Assembly (NCBI GenBank): GCA_018398765.1 | Contig: JAHBMJ010002679.1 | Span: 1 to 16,869, forward strand | Direction: 5' to 3' | DNA from: Chromera velia | Lineage: Eukaryota; Sar; Chromeraceae | DNA length: 16,869 nucleotides | Shown: one piece after another, positions 1 through 9,267 of the stretch | Layout of the letters: every line of letters starts with the position of its first letter | Position numbering within the stretch: the first letter of the stretch is position 1 | Position numbers and translations under genes: made by a program | Notes under the pieces: generated by a model | What the model was told of the DNA's origin: nothing | Databases searched by the model: none | What the model saw: only the letters and a program-made list of their open reading frames with translations

Positions 1-333
1 CTCCTAAACATATTTTGGACGCAAACCTGCAGAGCAGGTCGGACCTCCCCCCTCCACCAGGGGTACCAAATTGGCCCGCTTCGTACCCCTGCGAGAGGGT
101 CCACCCCCCCCTGTTGCTGGTGGAACGACACAAAATGAACTGACCTGATTGAGCGATCCAAACTGGTAGGGCAACCCTTCTAGTTGTTGTACAACTCCTT
201 TGCACCGAGGCAACCACTCCCACGAGCAACCAGAGGTGTCCAGCTAATACAGATACCAGAGGGGGAAAAAACTCCGGAATCTGTAACCTCTCCAAAAATG
301 AGGTTCTGGAATAAAAAGCTGAACACGATTTCG

Positions 334-380
334 TCGTTGTCAAGCCTTCCAATACAATCCAATGGAATGCTTGACAACGA
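334..380. repeat. Hairpin: 18-bp inverted repeat with 11-nt loop
   Basis: Bases 334-351 and 363-380 are reverse complements except for one mismatch, separated by an 11-nt loop. The core CGTTGTCAAGC pairs with GCTTGACAACG. No pyrimidine terminator-like run follows. It may be a fold-back remnant or a short snap-back duplication; function unknown. Confidence 0.8.
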
Positions 381-459
381 GATTTTGTGAATAGAGGCCC
401 ATTCTGTTGACCCGACTTTCTGAGTGGAGGAAAACTTTCTGAAGACCTGACTGAGAATT

Positions 460-602
460 TTTTAGATCGGCATTTTGAATCAAATTTTTGATGGGTCAGC
501 GCGCAGCCGGGAAGTGCTTTTTGACCTTGGTAGCCGGCCGGGCCCTGGCCCGCAATGCGTAGCTTGCCTTTTGGGGCCGTCACATGGTTGGCCGATCTAA
601 AA
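460..602. repeat. 143-bp segment bounded by 12-bp perfect inverted repeats
   Basis: TTTTAGATCGGC at 460-471 is the exact reverse complement of GCCGATCTAAAA at 591-602. The bounded segment is GC-rich in its middle (around 530-555) and codes for nothing evident. The layout resembles a very small foldback or MITE-like element. No convincing target-site duplication was seen flanking it, so the call rests only on the paired ends. Confidence 0.45.
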
Positions 603-1805
603 TCGGCTCCCAAAATCGGCTTTCCGTCGAATGTTTCAAGTCGATCAAAGCACGACCTAGTGCCGCCTCTCTCTCATCACACAGACTTGCTCTCCAGCAA
701 CGAAAGTAGGCTTTATTGAAAGCCCAGAGGATTGGTTTCTTTGCTTTTTCTTAGGTTTATGACATTCACTCTACTGGTTGCCCTGAGAGGGCAATTTCAA
801 TCTTCCATCACGAAGGGCATGCACGGCCCGTCTTCATGCAAAGGGGCCTACGAAGTTGCCCCAGTAAAGCTTCTATTGAATCCTTTCCATGCGTACGCTC
901 TAACAAGCTCTAGATGAGGAGCTGGAAAGGCTTTCTGGATGAGGAGGCCAGCTCTGGGTGGCCAGAAGGTGAGCCACTTTATGAATTTTTGCATATCTGT
1001 GCTGCAGGTCAGACTGAGCCTTTCTCGGAGGACCGTTTGTCGGTGCTTGGGTTTCGTGAGGAAGCATTACGGCTGGTAATCTCGGGTGATCTGAAGTTGT
1101 AGGAGTGAGGCGCAGCTCTTGTTTGCATAAGAATTTGGAGGTAGGGCTCTTGGGTGGACTAAGACCTAGTGGCCAGTGCCGGGCCTCACCCAGAAAAAAC
1201 AAGAACGCTATGATGGCTGGTCGTGGGTAAGGCCCTCTAGCTAGAGGCCATGGATCGATCAGGCTTTCAGAAGCTAAGTATTTACCTCTTGTACGGTCAT
1301 AGTGCTCAATATTTGTTTGGTTGAACTGCTTTCTGTGGGTGTCAAATCGGCAGATCTGTTTGCGGACATTCATTTTTACCTTTCATGGGGGTTGCCCGCT
1401 GTGTGCTCCCTCCTTATATCAGTGTGCGGATTCGGCGTATTCCATTAAAAGTAAAAGTCAGGTTGTTTGTGCATTACACTGCGCATTGTCACATGCCTGC
1501 AGAGTCTGCAATCACTCTCCGACATATCAACATACTATAACTCTTTCACCTCACTCACGTCCAACAATTTCCAACATACACACCACAAACCCATTAAACC
1601 TTATCTTTAAAAGTTGTTCATACTTTCATGCAGGTAAGAAACAATTCCGGAATCTGTATTAAGTGTTTTAAAGACTTAGTTTTTTATATAAAATTTAGTA
1701 TGATATATAGAAAATTAAAAGTCACTTTCTAGTACAAAAGTTTCAATTGTCAGTACAGTTAGTTCAAGTTGTTGAGCACAAACGCATTTCGCGCATATCA
1801 GTGGC

Positions 1806-1813
1806 TATATAAA
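1806..1813 (+). promoter_or_regulatory. TATA-box-like element
   Basis: TATATAAA sits in the context GGCTATATAAAGGG, a close match to the eukaryotic TATA consensus. It lies about 175 bases upstream of the ATG at 1983, and the 1830-1930 interval after it is pyrimidine-rich, as many leader regions are. It could equally be the promoter of an old LTR. No initiator element was confirmed. Confidence 0.4.
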
Positions 1814-1982
1814 GGGAGGAAGAGAAGGGACTAGACATATTGCAGACTGCTCCGCTGGTCTCTTTCTATGATCTCGCCTCTTCTTTCTGTCCCGTCTTAT
1901 CCCTTTGCTGCTCCTTTCGACACATGAACTCTCAACTCCGGACAAAAAACGCTCCACTCACACTTAGTTGCTAGTACTTCGC

Positions 1983-2840
1983 ATGTTCTCGGCCAGCCTC
2001 GATTCGATTCGCCCCCCCAACCCTGAAGCAACCCCCCTCTCCCTCTCTTTCCCCCCCTTTCCCTCCCTCTCCCCCCTTCCCCATTGTCTCCCTTTCTCCC
2101 TTTTCCCCCATGACTCGCTTTGCCCTTCCCGATTCCTGTTACAAATTTTGCCGGCGGTGGCGAAAGACGAGGCGGCAGCTGCCGCTAGAGCTGCCGTGTG
2201 CCCTACTGTGTCTCTGAGTAGGTTTGCCATGACCCTTCTGCCTCTCTTGCCATCAAGGGCAGGCTCGATATCATTTTGTACCCCTTCCTTACTTCCCCCT
2301 CCTTCCTACTCCAGGCTCGCCGCGTCAGGATCCCAGAGCAAAAGGCCTTCCCCGGCTGGCACACTGGCCGTCACTGCATTGTTCCATGTAGTACGCCACC
2401 ACCTGTCCCTTCTATCTGCTCAACATGCAAGCAGAGTCTCACGCACCCGATCAAACGGCCACTTATTGAACAATCCACGCGATAGTTGGACAGCCAGAAT
2501 CGATAAGCTCTCTCTCGGAAGAAAATTGCAGTATGGAGGGATGAAGGGTGTCTTCTTGACAATGTGTTTAGACGCTGTTGGAGGACCAGTCCAGACAGAC
2601 CCAGATATGGTGGAGGTGTTTGTAGGCCACGAAGGTGGTCAGCCTTATACAGACAAGCAAGCAACCAGCAGCAAAAAACAAGTAAAGATGATCAGCCGAC
2701 ACTTGTCCGGAAGACTAAGACAGTTACAGAATCAAGGAACATTAGAAAAGCACTCTACTAGCCATTTGAATTGTGATCTGCTTGTAGGCGGCGGTCTTAA
2801 TGAAGTCAAGCTCCTCGAAAGTCCAAGCAACACCAAGTAA
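1983..2840 (+). CDS. Hypothetical ORF, 285 codons, Pro/Ser/Leu-rich N-terminus
   Basis: I do not recognise this protein. The frame is open further upstream to a TTG at 1968; the first ATG is 1983. The first 50 or so residues are dominated by Pro, Ser, Leu and Phe and come from a C/T tract at 2008-2110, so low complexity alone could keep this frame open. A short Ala-rich stretch follows near residue 65. The last 100 residues are more ordinary and hydrophilic. In its favour are its length, the longest unexplained ORF outside the retroelement, and a TATA-like box about 175 bases upstream. Against it are the lack of any motif and the absence of visible introns, unlike the SDR gene. It overlaps the next ORF by 41 bases in another frame. 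It could be a decayed transposon ORF. Confidence 0.3.
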   Translation: MFSASLDSIRPPNPEATPLSLSFPPFPSLSPLPHCLPFSLFPHDSLCPSRFLLQILPAVAKDEAAAAARAAVCPTVSLSRFAMTLLPLLPSRAGSISFCTPSLLPPPSYSRLAASGSQSKRPSPAGTLAVTALFHVVRHHLSLLSAQHASRVSRTRSNGHLLNNPRDSWTARIDKLSLGRKLQYGGMKGVFLTMCLDAVGGPVQTDPDMVEVFVGHEGGQPYTDKQATSSKKQVKMISRHLSGRLRQLQNQGTLEKHSTSHLNCDLLVGGGLNEVKLLESPSNTK

Positions 2841-3180
2841 CGTCTCCACCACCAGCTTTGGCGACCTCCAACAATCTTTGGGATCTCCACCCAAGGACAA
2901 AGGCAAAGTCCAGGACCAGACTCAAAGGGGATCTCTGAAAGAGAATCCCAGGCAGCTTGGGATACAAGGAGACGCTGAATTCCTCTACTCACGGTCTTTG
3001 CCTGACCGTGCCTATATCGTTGCAATCGGTTTTCTACTGTTGTGCAAAAGGACAGATCTGATCTCCATCACAGAAGGTACACGAGAGTCGACACTCATCA
3101 AGCTGAGCAGTCACCACAATGCTTTGTCCCTCCTGTCCGGCCATCTTATAGTGTTCAGACAGAAGATAAAGCAAAGATAA
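2800..3180 (+). CDS. Hypothetical ORF, 126 codons, Ser/Gln/Lys-rich N-terminus
   Basis: Not recognised. It begins with ATG at 2800, inside the end of the preceding ORF and in the +1 frame relative to it. The frame is open from 2788, just after a TAG at 2785. The first 60 residues are hydrophilic (Ser, Gln, Lys, Pro, Gly), like a disordered or Gag-type segment. The middle contains one hydrophobic stretch around residues 73-82 (short for a membrane helix), and the C-terminus is basic. No zinc knuckle or catalytic motif is present. It could be a small gene, a frameshifted continuation of the upstream ORF, or chance. Confidence 0.25.
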   Translation: MKSSSSKVQATPSNVSTTSFGDLQQSLGSPPKDKGKVQDQTQRGSLKENPRQLGIQGDAEFLYSRSLPDRAYIVAIGFLLLCKRTDLISITEGTRESTLIKLSSHHNALSLLSGHLIVFRQKIKQR

Positions 3181-3599
3181 GAACCTTAGGAAGATCTAGA
3201 GAACGAACGTGAGCAACACTTACTTAGGCAACAGTTTACAGAAGGTTTGTCCCTACATCTGATTCAGTTTAAGTTCTAGCGCGATCTGATATTCCAATCG
3301 GCTGGATTCATTCTATCATACACAGTTTCTGCTTATTCCTCTCTCTCAGACTCTAGAGCTCTCTTGATCTGTGACAAACAGACATCAGACTTGAACGATG
3401 CTATCCGTTGCTCGAGTCATGAGTCGAGTGATATGTTGCTTGAATACGAAGGTCAGACTCGACTTCAACAACTTTGATTGATGCGTGCGACACGTACGAA
3501 GCAAAACGTAGCGGCGGAGCCTGGCGTCGGCATGCGGGCTCATTCAGATACAGCGTATACGAGGGTCCAGAGGGCGGCGCCACAGGGTAGGACTCCACA
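3181..3599. other. No gene seen
   Basis: This stretch holds no ORF with recognisable content on the plus strand. The minus strand has a 99-codon ORF at 3401-3700, but it runs into the 129-bp repeat and its palindrome and shows no motif. A C/T-rich run lies around 3330-3365. Confidence 0.5.
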
Positions 3600-3728
3600 T
3601 AGTTCAGTTTTTGTACAACAGTGTTGCGAACGTACATGTCAATCGAAATTTTGATCGATCGATCAAAATTGGCTAGCTCTGACCGTAGCCCCAAAGACAT
3701 GCCGTGTACATGCCATATTGTGCTAACA
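3600..3728 (+). repeat. 129-bp direct repeat, copy A
   Basis: Aligned without gaps to 12233-12361, it matches at 122 of 129 positions, and all seven differences are transitions. It contains a 24-nt perfect palindrome at 3647-3670, made of AATTTTGATCGA followed by its own reverse complement. It ends in GTGCTAACA, so its minus strand begins TGTTAGCAC, the kind of terminus copia LTRs often have. The copies lie in the same orientation on both sides of the copia element, but similarity stops at both edges. It is therefore either LTR debris or a small dispersed element. Confidence 0.9.
3647..3670. repeat. 24-nt perfect palindrome in repeat copy A
   Basis: The half-site AATTTTGATCGA is followed directly by its reverse complement, giving a loop-free cruciform-capable site with three overlapping GATC units. 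The same 24 bases are unchanged in the second copy, although the rest of the repeat has diverged. That suits a constrained binding site, or simply chance over a short span. Confidence 0.9.
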
Positions 3729-3737
3729 TTCCCCCCT

Positions 3738-3767
3738 CAATCAAGCGTTTCACTGCAAGCTTGATTG
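3738..3767. repeat. 9-bp perfect inverted repeat, 12-nt loop
   Basis: CAATCAAGC at 3738-3746 pairs with GCTTGATTG at 3759-3767. It begins 10 bases after the end of repeat copy A and is not present next to copy B, so it is not part of the shared unit. Confidence 0.7.
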
Positions 3768-5027
3768 TAAACCATCCAAACGCAAGAAAAATGAATCGAC
3801 AGAAACGATATTCTCATTGGTCGTCCTTATAAGGCGACCCAAGACTGCAAGTCCAGACACCAAGTAATAACAGAGTGGACTCTTAAGTAGGACTTAGTGG
3901 AATTCAAAGTAACTTTTAAATGTACTATATTCTAGCTTCATTATAAAGTAAAACTAGGTTACTTGAAGCAATCTAGAGTTTTTTAAAGCATTTAAAATCG
4001 TTACTCCTGTGCAAATTTGCTTAAATATGCTCAAAAGACTGGTTGATTAGCTAGGGTGCATGGTGGGGAAAAATTACGATCACCACAGTATATAGAGGTT
4101 AATGAATATTACCTGCAAAGAAATACACAGGCACAACACTAATGGATATGCTCAAAAGCAACATTTAGCGCCGCCAATCAAGTATAAAGAATTGCTTCTT
4201 CTGCAAGCGAAACAGTGCAGGAAGGAGGGTTTCATAGCTAGGCTGGTCAGACTGGACAGGAGACGGTCAGCAGGGGGTTGGAGAGAACAGAGCATAGAGA
4301 CAACATAATGCTATTCACAAAGAACTCACACTATACGGCGCAAAAGCTTGCAACTCGTTCTGCGTATGTCAATGAGAAACTGTGAAAAAGAAGGACAGGT
4401 CCGTAGGTAGATCCAGATGTTTAGAGGGAGACTAGTACAGAGTGTCACAAATAAGAAAGGATGAACGAGTAAAGAACACTTGCATTGGGATAGTATGGAC
4501 CACTTTTAAGGACTGACATATACGGAACAAGTGGAAAACATTCAAATGCATGAAAGCTGAGCGATTGTTCTGGGTGGAAAAATGTTTGGCAGGACTGAGA
4601 GCTGTGCAAAGCTTCAGAAGAGGCGGTCAAAAAATGGAGGCTCCAGCAGACTCTCCATCGACCCTCTCTCAGTGACCTCCCCTATACGTTTCTATCAAGC
4701 TTCTAGCAGAACAAAGAAGCTAGATGCTAAGCAAATCATCATGCAAAGCAAGAGAGCGAGCCGTGCTTCCTTAACTGACCTGCAGGTGTCCTCAAGTCTC
4801 CGTCCACCAACACCTGCAAACACGGAGGGACAGACGTTCACGCTTTGTGTAGTCAAGGAAACACTTCTGTCTAGCTTATTCTGCGTGCACAAGGTCCCAA
4901 AGAAAAGACCAAGAGCCTAAGAAGCAGTGGGTCTGGACAGGCTGACCTGGGGGTTGACCCCGGGGCTCCCAAGACTGTGACCTGCAAGGAAAGAGTAAGG
5001 AGAGCGATGAGGACAACAGTACTTTAA
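3768..5027. other. No supported gene; AT-rich, then mixed sequence
   Basis: 3880-4100 is AT-rich and has no coding signal. Plus-strand ORFs at 4102-4308 and 4582-4920 show no motif; the latter (112 codons, Ser/Lys/Arg-rich) could be leftover retroelement sequence because it lies just upstream of the copia remnants. A 10-nt palindrome ACCTGCAGGT lies near 4780. Around 4955-5025 a short frame rich in Asp, Glu, Ser and Lys is open and may continue the decayed gag region downstream. I found no LTR-like duplicate of the sequence beyond 9853 here. Confidence 0.45.
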
Positions 5028-5300
5028 CACCTAGATAAGGCTGGCAGCCCTTCCCCGCTTGAACAGGAGGAGCAGCAGCAAGCAGAAAGACGTTGGAAGC
5101 AAGATCAAGACGGCTGGTCTCCACTGGACCCACCTGCAAGCTCCACTTCATGCCGACCCGAGGTGACCCAGCAACTGTTGTTACAGCCGTCTCCTCCAGA
5201 GCCCCGAAAGTACACTCCCAAAAAAAAAGTCAAAACCGAGAAAACGCTCTGTCAGACATCTTCTGAAACCATCAGAAGACATCTGACAGAGCGCTTTTTG
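5028..5300 (+). pseudogene. Possible 5' gag remnant (open frame without ATG)
   Basis: This frame is open for 91 codons between a TAA at 5025 and a TGA at 5301 and has no ATG. Its product would be hydrophilic: a Glu/Gln run near codons 11-17, Trp-containing acidic sequence, Pro/Ser-rich stretches, and a Lys-rich end. That composition resembles Gag linker regions. It lies directly upstream of the recognisable gag segment but in a different frame, so joining them would need a frameshift. The last 20 codons lie in the hairpin at 5241-5299. It may instead be non-coding leader. Confidence 0.3.
5241..5299. repeat. Long imperfect hairpin just upstream of gag
   Basis: The 5' arm GCTCTGTCAGA (5246-5256) pairs with TCTGACAGAGC (5282-5292). 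Inside it, after a small internal loop, CTTCTGA (5260-5266) pairs with TCAGAAG (5272-5278) around a 5-nt loop. Flanking A and T runs extend the stem. It lies 78 bases upstream of the first ATG of the gag frame. It could be a leader RNA structure such as a packaging or dimerisation signal, or a small foldback insertion. Confidence 0.8.
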
Positions 5301-5377
5301 TGACAACATTTCTGTGGGAAAAGTCTGTTTGCTCAGAGGTTCAGAACTCTGCAGTTTTGAACCTGTGGACCTTCAAA

Positions 5378-6279
5378 ATGGACAAGAGACTTCAGACCCG
5401 ATTATTGGCCGACAAGAACCCATTTCTTACCTTGGTTGCTTCCGTTGCCGACAAGCATAAGCACAGACTACTTGATGGCCTCGCTGCCGAGGATGTCATC
5501 AGTATCCTCGACCGTCTCGATGTGCTTGCGAAGCAGGAGTCCATCTTGAGTTCGGCTTCTTCTTTTTCACAGCCGCCTGCACAGCAAGGGCAGATGGCTG
5601 GTATCGTAGATCATCGTCATCGTCGTGGTCTGCAGGGAGGGACTAAGTCAAAGTCCCGACCGAACCGCTTCCCCGCCGACAAGGTCAGGGAGGAGAACAA
5701 TGAGAAGAGATGCTACCGTTGCAACTAGACTCAGCCTCATGAGTGCCCGGTCAAACCGGACAACAAGTACAACAACTGCGGCAAGAAGAACCACTGGTCG
5801 GCTGCCTGCCGGAAGGCATGGAAGGAGAACAAAGGCAAAGGCAAGAAGAATGTCCGCTTTGCTGACTTGGCGGATGATCATGAACATGAAGAGGCTGATG
5901 CTGCTGACTTGTACACTGAGTGGATCTGTATGACCGAAGGGGCTGACACGCAACCACATACAGGTCAGAGTGGGAAAGAGTGTGCCGCACAGTCTGATAG
6001 ACTTCAAAGCTGCGGTACTTCGCTTGGTTTCCCCTTTTACACTGAAACTGAATGGAAAAGTCTGATTTGCAAGATACTGATCGGCAGCACTCCTGAAGCC
6101 GAGATGATTGCTTTAGACTTAGCTCTTGGCAGAGTCAGAAAGTCAGTTTTGCTTTCTTCTCTTCAGAAAGACCAAAGTCACCACTCTGTCTTTTCTCCCT
6201 CCCGTCACGCCTGTGCAGCGCTGACATGCGACTCTGCCACACGAGCTGGCCAGAAGCTCTTAGAGGGATTGCACCTGGA
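5378..6279 (+). pseudogene. copia gag C-terminal part with nucleocapsid zinc knuckles, broken by TAG
   Basis: From ATG 5378 the frame encodes a helical, Leu/Asp/Lys-rich Gag tail. It includes a repeated 'LLDGLAAEDVISILDRLD'-type segment, followed by a Ser/Gln linker and a nucleocapsid region. A TAG at 5726 interrupts the first Cys cluster (Cys codons at 5711, 5720 and 5744, His at 5738). The same frame then stays open to 6490. The second cluster fits C-x2-C-x4-H-x4-C except that its first Cys is Tyr (TAC at 5768), one base from a Cys codon; the rest (Cys 5777, His 5792, Cys 5807) is intact. A basic Lys/Gly stretch follows, as usual after the knuckle. In the family, Gag forms the virus-like particle and the knuckle binds element RNA. 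This Gag is short and would need more sequence upstream, perhaps the frame at 5028-5300. At about 6280 the coding signal moves to another frame. Confidence 0.8.
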
Positions 6280-6710
6280 GGTGCACGAAAGGTCTCTTCC
6301 CCGAATCCTTCCGACGGTTCGTGGTGAAGTCCGTGAAGAACACGACATCGTTCAACACCGCAGAGACCCTCAGTGGCAAGAAGAAGGGCAAGCTGACCAC
6401 TTACGAGGACGTTGTTCTCACCATTCCTACCATGGACGCGACAGGCCGGTCCGTCTACACAGTGTGGGAAGGAGCCATGATCAAAGGTAACAGATGCAGA
6501 GCACTCGTCCCTCCGCCTGTTGGATACTGCAAGAACGCCGACCACTTTGTCACCCCTTTTAAGACCATTCCCGGTTTTTCTAAACCCTTGAGAGGCCCCA
6601 TCATCAACGGACTCACCGTGTTCCCCATGTGGGTCCCCAACCGCAACGTTGATGCAGACAGAGCTCATCTTCATACTCTTCTACACCGACATGCTGAAGA
6701 GCTGAGTTAG
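6264..6710 (+). pseudogene. copia aspartic protease remnant, active-site triad missing
   Basis: This frame is open from 6264 to a TAG at 6708-6710. The useful part starts at the TGC at 6282, reading 'CTKGLFPESFRRFVV', which looks like the sequence just after the D-[TS]-G triad of copia proteases. The upstream gag frame ends in 'GLHL' plus the first two bases of a GA-codon at 6278. The Asp-Thr/Ser-Gly codons expected between the two are absent, and the frame changes at that point. A deletion of about 5 bases (2 modulo 3) at 6279-6281 would explain both facts; this is inference. The rest reads as a beta-rich protease body ('LTTYEDVVLTIPT', 'YTVWEGAMIKG'). The enzyme normally cuts the Gag-Pol polyprotein; this copy should be inactive. 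Confidence 0.65.
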
Positions 6711-7796
6711 CGACAGTCTTTTATTATTGATTCTGCTCACAAGAATGAGGCAGACAACAACGATTCAAACACAGAGAATACGGATTCCAAACAGGTAAAG
6801 CAGGGTGCTTCTGAAGTCAACGCACAGAGAGAGGAGCCCGATCTCTCTCAGCACACCCTCTCTGAGATTCACAAGTTCCTTGGTCATCCTTCTGCTCGAG
6901 CCATGTATCGCACCCTCAAGGAAAGGGGGTACGATATCGGTAAGGAGAGTGACTGTGAGGAGGCTGTGCATACGTGTCCAGTCTGTCCTGCAGTCAATGC
7001 GGTGAAGCGACAGATTGGGAGTCAAGACGACTCTGAGCAGAACAAGCATCCCTTCAACTACAAGATCTTTCAGGACTTGACGGAGATGTACAACAAAGGG
7101 ATAGGTGGATTCATCTACCTCTCTGTCATCGTTGACAGCAGCAAGCGCTTCAAGTCCCTCATGGCACTCACTACCAAGGATGCTGCCCTCGATCACCTCA
7201 TTGCCTGGACTGCCAAGTGGGGGGCGCCCACCTATGTCTGCATAGACAATGGTGGGGAGTTTGTCAACCACGAGTACAAGAAGTTCTGTCGAGAACGAGG
7301 CGTCACACATCTGACTGGGCCCGTGTACACTCCGGCAGTTCAGGACATCGTCGAGAAGGCCAACAGAGAGATCAAGAAGGTGATGAAAAAGTTGTTCGAT
7401 CAGTATAAGTTCCCTCATTCTGCCTGGCCCGCACTCCTTCCGGGTGTGTGCTATGCTCTGAACACCACTGTATATTCAGTGTTGGGTGAGTCACCGTTCA
7501 AAGCTGTCTATTGCCATCCTCCCCCCATGCACTCACTTCTCGTTGGCATGCCCATGCTTACTTTTGATCCAAAGCCTCGAACGAAATCATTGTTTCCAAG
7601 GGGTGAAGTGGGAATTTTTAGGGGCGAGTGGAATGAGTCTTCCTGCTCTGTTCTTATGAAAAGAGAAAACAGATGAACAGCTTTGCGTCTGCATCCTCGC
7701 TACGTTCGTTCGGTTCACTCCTCTGCTACCTCTCATCTGCTTCCACTGCCGTCTGTCCCTGTGTCAACGGAGGTTGTTAGTAGTGATAGTCCATAG
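6711..7796 (+). pseudogene. copia integrase with HHCC zinc-binding domain, D,D-35-E core
   Basis: It continues in the frame of the protease segment after the TAG at 6708. The pre-integrase zinc-binding domain has 'IHKFLGHPS' (the two His) and, after a spacer, 'HTCPVC' (the two Cys). The catalytic core shows Asp in 'FQDLTEM' (codon 7074), Asp in 'CIDNGGEF' (7245) and Glu in 'DIVEKANREI' (7353). The last two have 35 residues between them, so the DDE triad is intact. The family enzyme joins element cDNA to host DNA in the nucleus. Two stops, TGA at 7674 and TAG at 7794, break the C-terminal region, whose sequence between and after them remains protein-like. No chromodomain is visible. Confidence 0.9.
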
Positions 7797-9254
7797 GAAG
7801 ACGAGTCGCATGCATACAGAAACGGAGAACAGACATCCATTGAGCTTCAGCCAGATGTCGGTGTCTTTGCTTCTTTTGAGCGTGGAGGTCCCACTTTCTT
7901 TGCTATCCTTGTTCGAGTCATGCGTGCATCCGTTGATGTCTCTTTCTTGATAAAGCTTGATGGAATGAAAGGATGGAAGCGAGGAGAAATTGTTCGTCTG
8001 CCGAAAGGAAATATTTCTTCTTCTTTCCCTCTTGAGGACGGTGAGCCTCCTCTCCATCTACCTACCTCTGAGCCCTCCGCGGCTTTAGAGGGCAGGGAAA
8101 TGAATGTCTCTCCTTTTGAAGCCGGTCCATCTGCAGACAAACACATGGACGAGCCAGAGGCGGTCGATGGGGACTGGATCTTCCCTCTAGATCAGGAAAA
8201 GGAAGTGAAGATTGCTGACCTCTGCAAGCTCGTTGAGATGGCTGCCTCCGCTTGGGCAGTCAAAGTCCCGAAAGGTCACATACCTGCAAATAAGGAGGAG
8301 ATAGCAAAGGGTGATTTCGATGAGTCGATCCTCACTGAGATGCGCAAGTATAAAAAGAACCTTGCCATCTACGTCATACAGAAGGGAGAGATGCCTCCTG
8401 ACTTCAACAAGGCCATTCCGATGTGCTTTGTCCTAACGTGGAAGCTCAAAGGCAACCGCCGAGTTCCTAAAGCACGCCTCGTTGTCATAGGTCATCGAGA
8501 CTCCACGGTGATCGAAACCTTCTCTGGCACTCCCGATCCTGGCCTCATCAGAGCAGCCATCATCTACGCCCTTAGCAACTCCTTCGTGTGCGCTAAGTCT
8601 GACGTGTCCACATTTTTCTTACAGGCCCCCATAGATGTGGGAAAGAAAGTCTACGTCAAGCTTCCCACCGAGATTCCCGCTGTCGTGACTGAAAAGATTC
8701 CGGAGTATATGCCGGGGGCGATTGCAAGTGCCAACAACGCCCTCTACGGATTGAAGTGGAGTCCACTCGTCTACACCAAGTGGTTCAAGTCCAAGGCGAA
8801 GAAGTTTGGTTTCGAGGAGGCAAGCGAGTCTATCCTCGTTCGCAGAGATCCTTCAGGAGAGATCGATGCCATTCTGATCATGTACGTCGATGATCTCTGG
8901 GCATGGGGAAAGGATCCGATGGGCATTCTCTATACCATCAGGACGGAGGTAGACATGGACCCTCCTGAGCTGCTCAGTGATGGTGCTCCGCATACCTACG
9001 TCGGACAGACTATCAGAATCATCAATGACACGCTGATCATCGACCAGACTGATTACCTTCAAGCGCTGGAATGTCTAACGGAGCTGGGGGACAAAGGAAA
9101 GAGAGCTCTTCGCAGGTCTGATTTTTTCCCTCCCTCTCTCGATGAATCTGTCAATCCCTCGCTTGTCTCTCAATATCAGTCATGGATAGGCAAGTTAGGA
9201 TGGGTGTGTCGTACTCTGCCTGCCTATGCATTCGCATTCTCATTCCTTTCATAA
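7797..9254 (+). pseudogene. copia reverse transcriptase (YVDD), long open segment
   Basis: This is the longest intact piece of the element: 485 codons in the integrase frame between TAG 7794 and TAA 9252. The N-terminal part is the linker between integrase and RT. RT begins at about 8200. Visible motifs are 'KARLVVIGHRD' (fingers), 'KSDVSTFFLQAPI' with the motif A Asp at codon 8601, 'NNALYGLKWSP' (the copia LYGLKQSP-type signature) and the catalytic 'MYVDDLWAWG' with YVDD at 8883-8894. It ends in 'SWIGKLGWVCRTLPAYAFAFSFLS', just where copia proteins continue toward RNase H. Catalytic residues look intact, so this domain is better preserved than the protease. There is no nearby ATG of its own that makes functional sense (the ATG at 7920 is internal); the family makes it as part of Gag-Pol. 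Confidence 0.92.
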
Positions 9255-9267
9255 TTCAATACTAATT

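Larger units (their letters stand above)
1..1800. other. No supported gene; small ORFs and fold-back repeats
   Basis: I see no recognisable gene here. Short plus-strand ORFs at 732-917 (61 codons) and 914-1102 (62 codons) have fairly protein-like composition but no motif, and each is too short to support alone. A 157-codon minus-strand ORF at 900-1373 overlaps both and looks like chance. A 9-bp inverted repeat (CAGGGGTAC at 58-66, GTACCCCTG at 83-91) and two larger fold-back structures, listed separately, lie in the first 600 bases. The stretch 1640-1740 is very AT-rich. A good splice-donor-like string CAG/GTAAGA occurs at 1631-1639, but I could not attach it to an exon. Decayed mobile DNA is possible. 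Confidence 0.5.

Noticed and set aside
900-1373. 157-codon minus-strand ORF
   Set aside because: No motif, atypical composition, and it overlaps equally plausible short plus-strand ORFs; most likely chance.
5648-6007. Minus-strand ORFs of 119 and 79 codons opposite gag
   Set aside because: Shadows of the copia coding strand; hydrophobic frames opposite Lys/Arg-rich codons.
6135-6674. 179-codon minus-strand ORF opposite the protease region
   Set aside because: Shadow frame of the retroelement, no independent motif.
6765-7418. 217-codon minus-strand ORF opposite integrase
   Set aside because: Antisense of the clearly recognisable integrase core; no support of its own.
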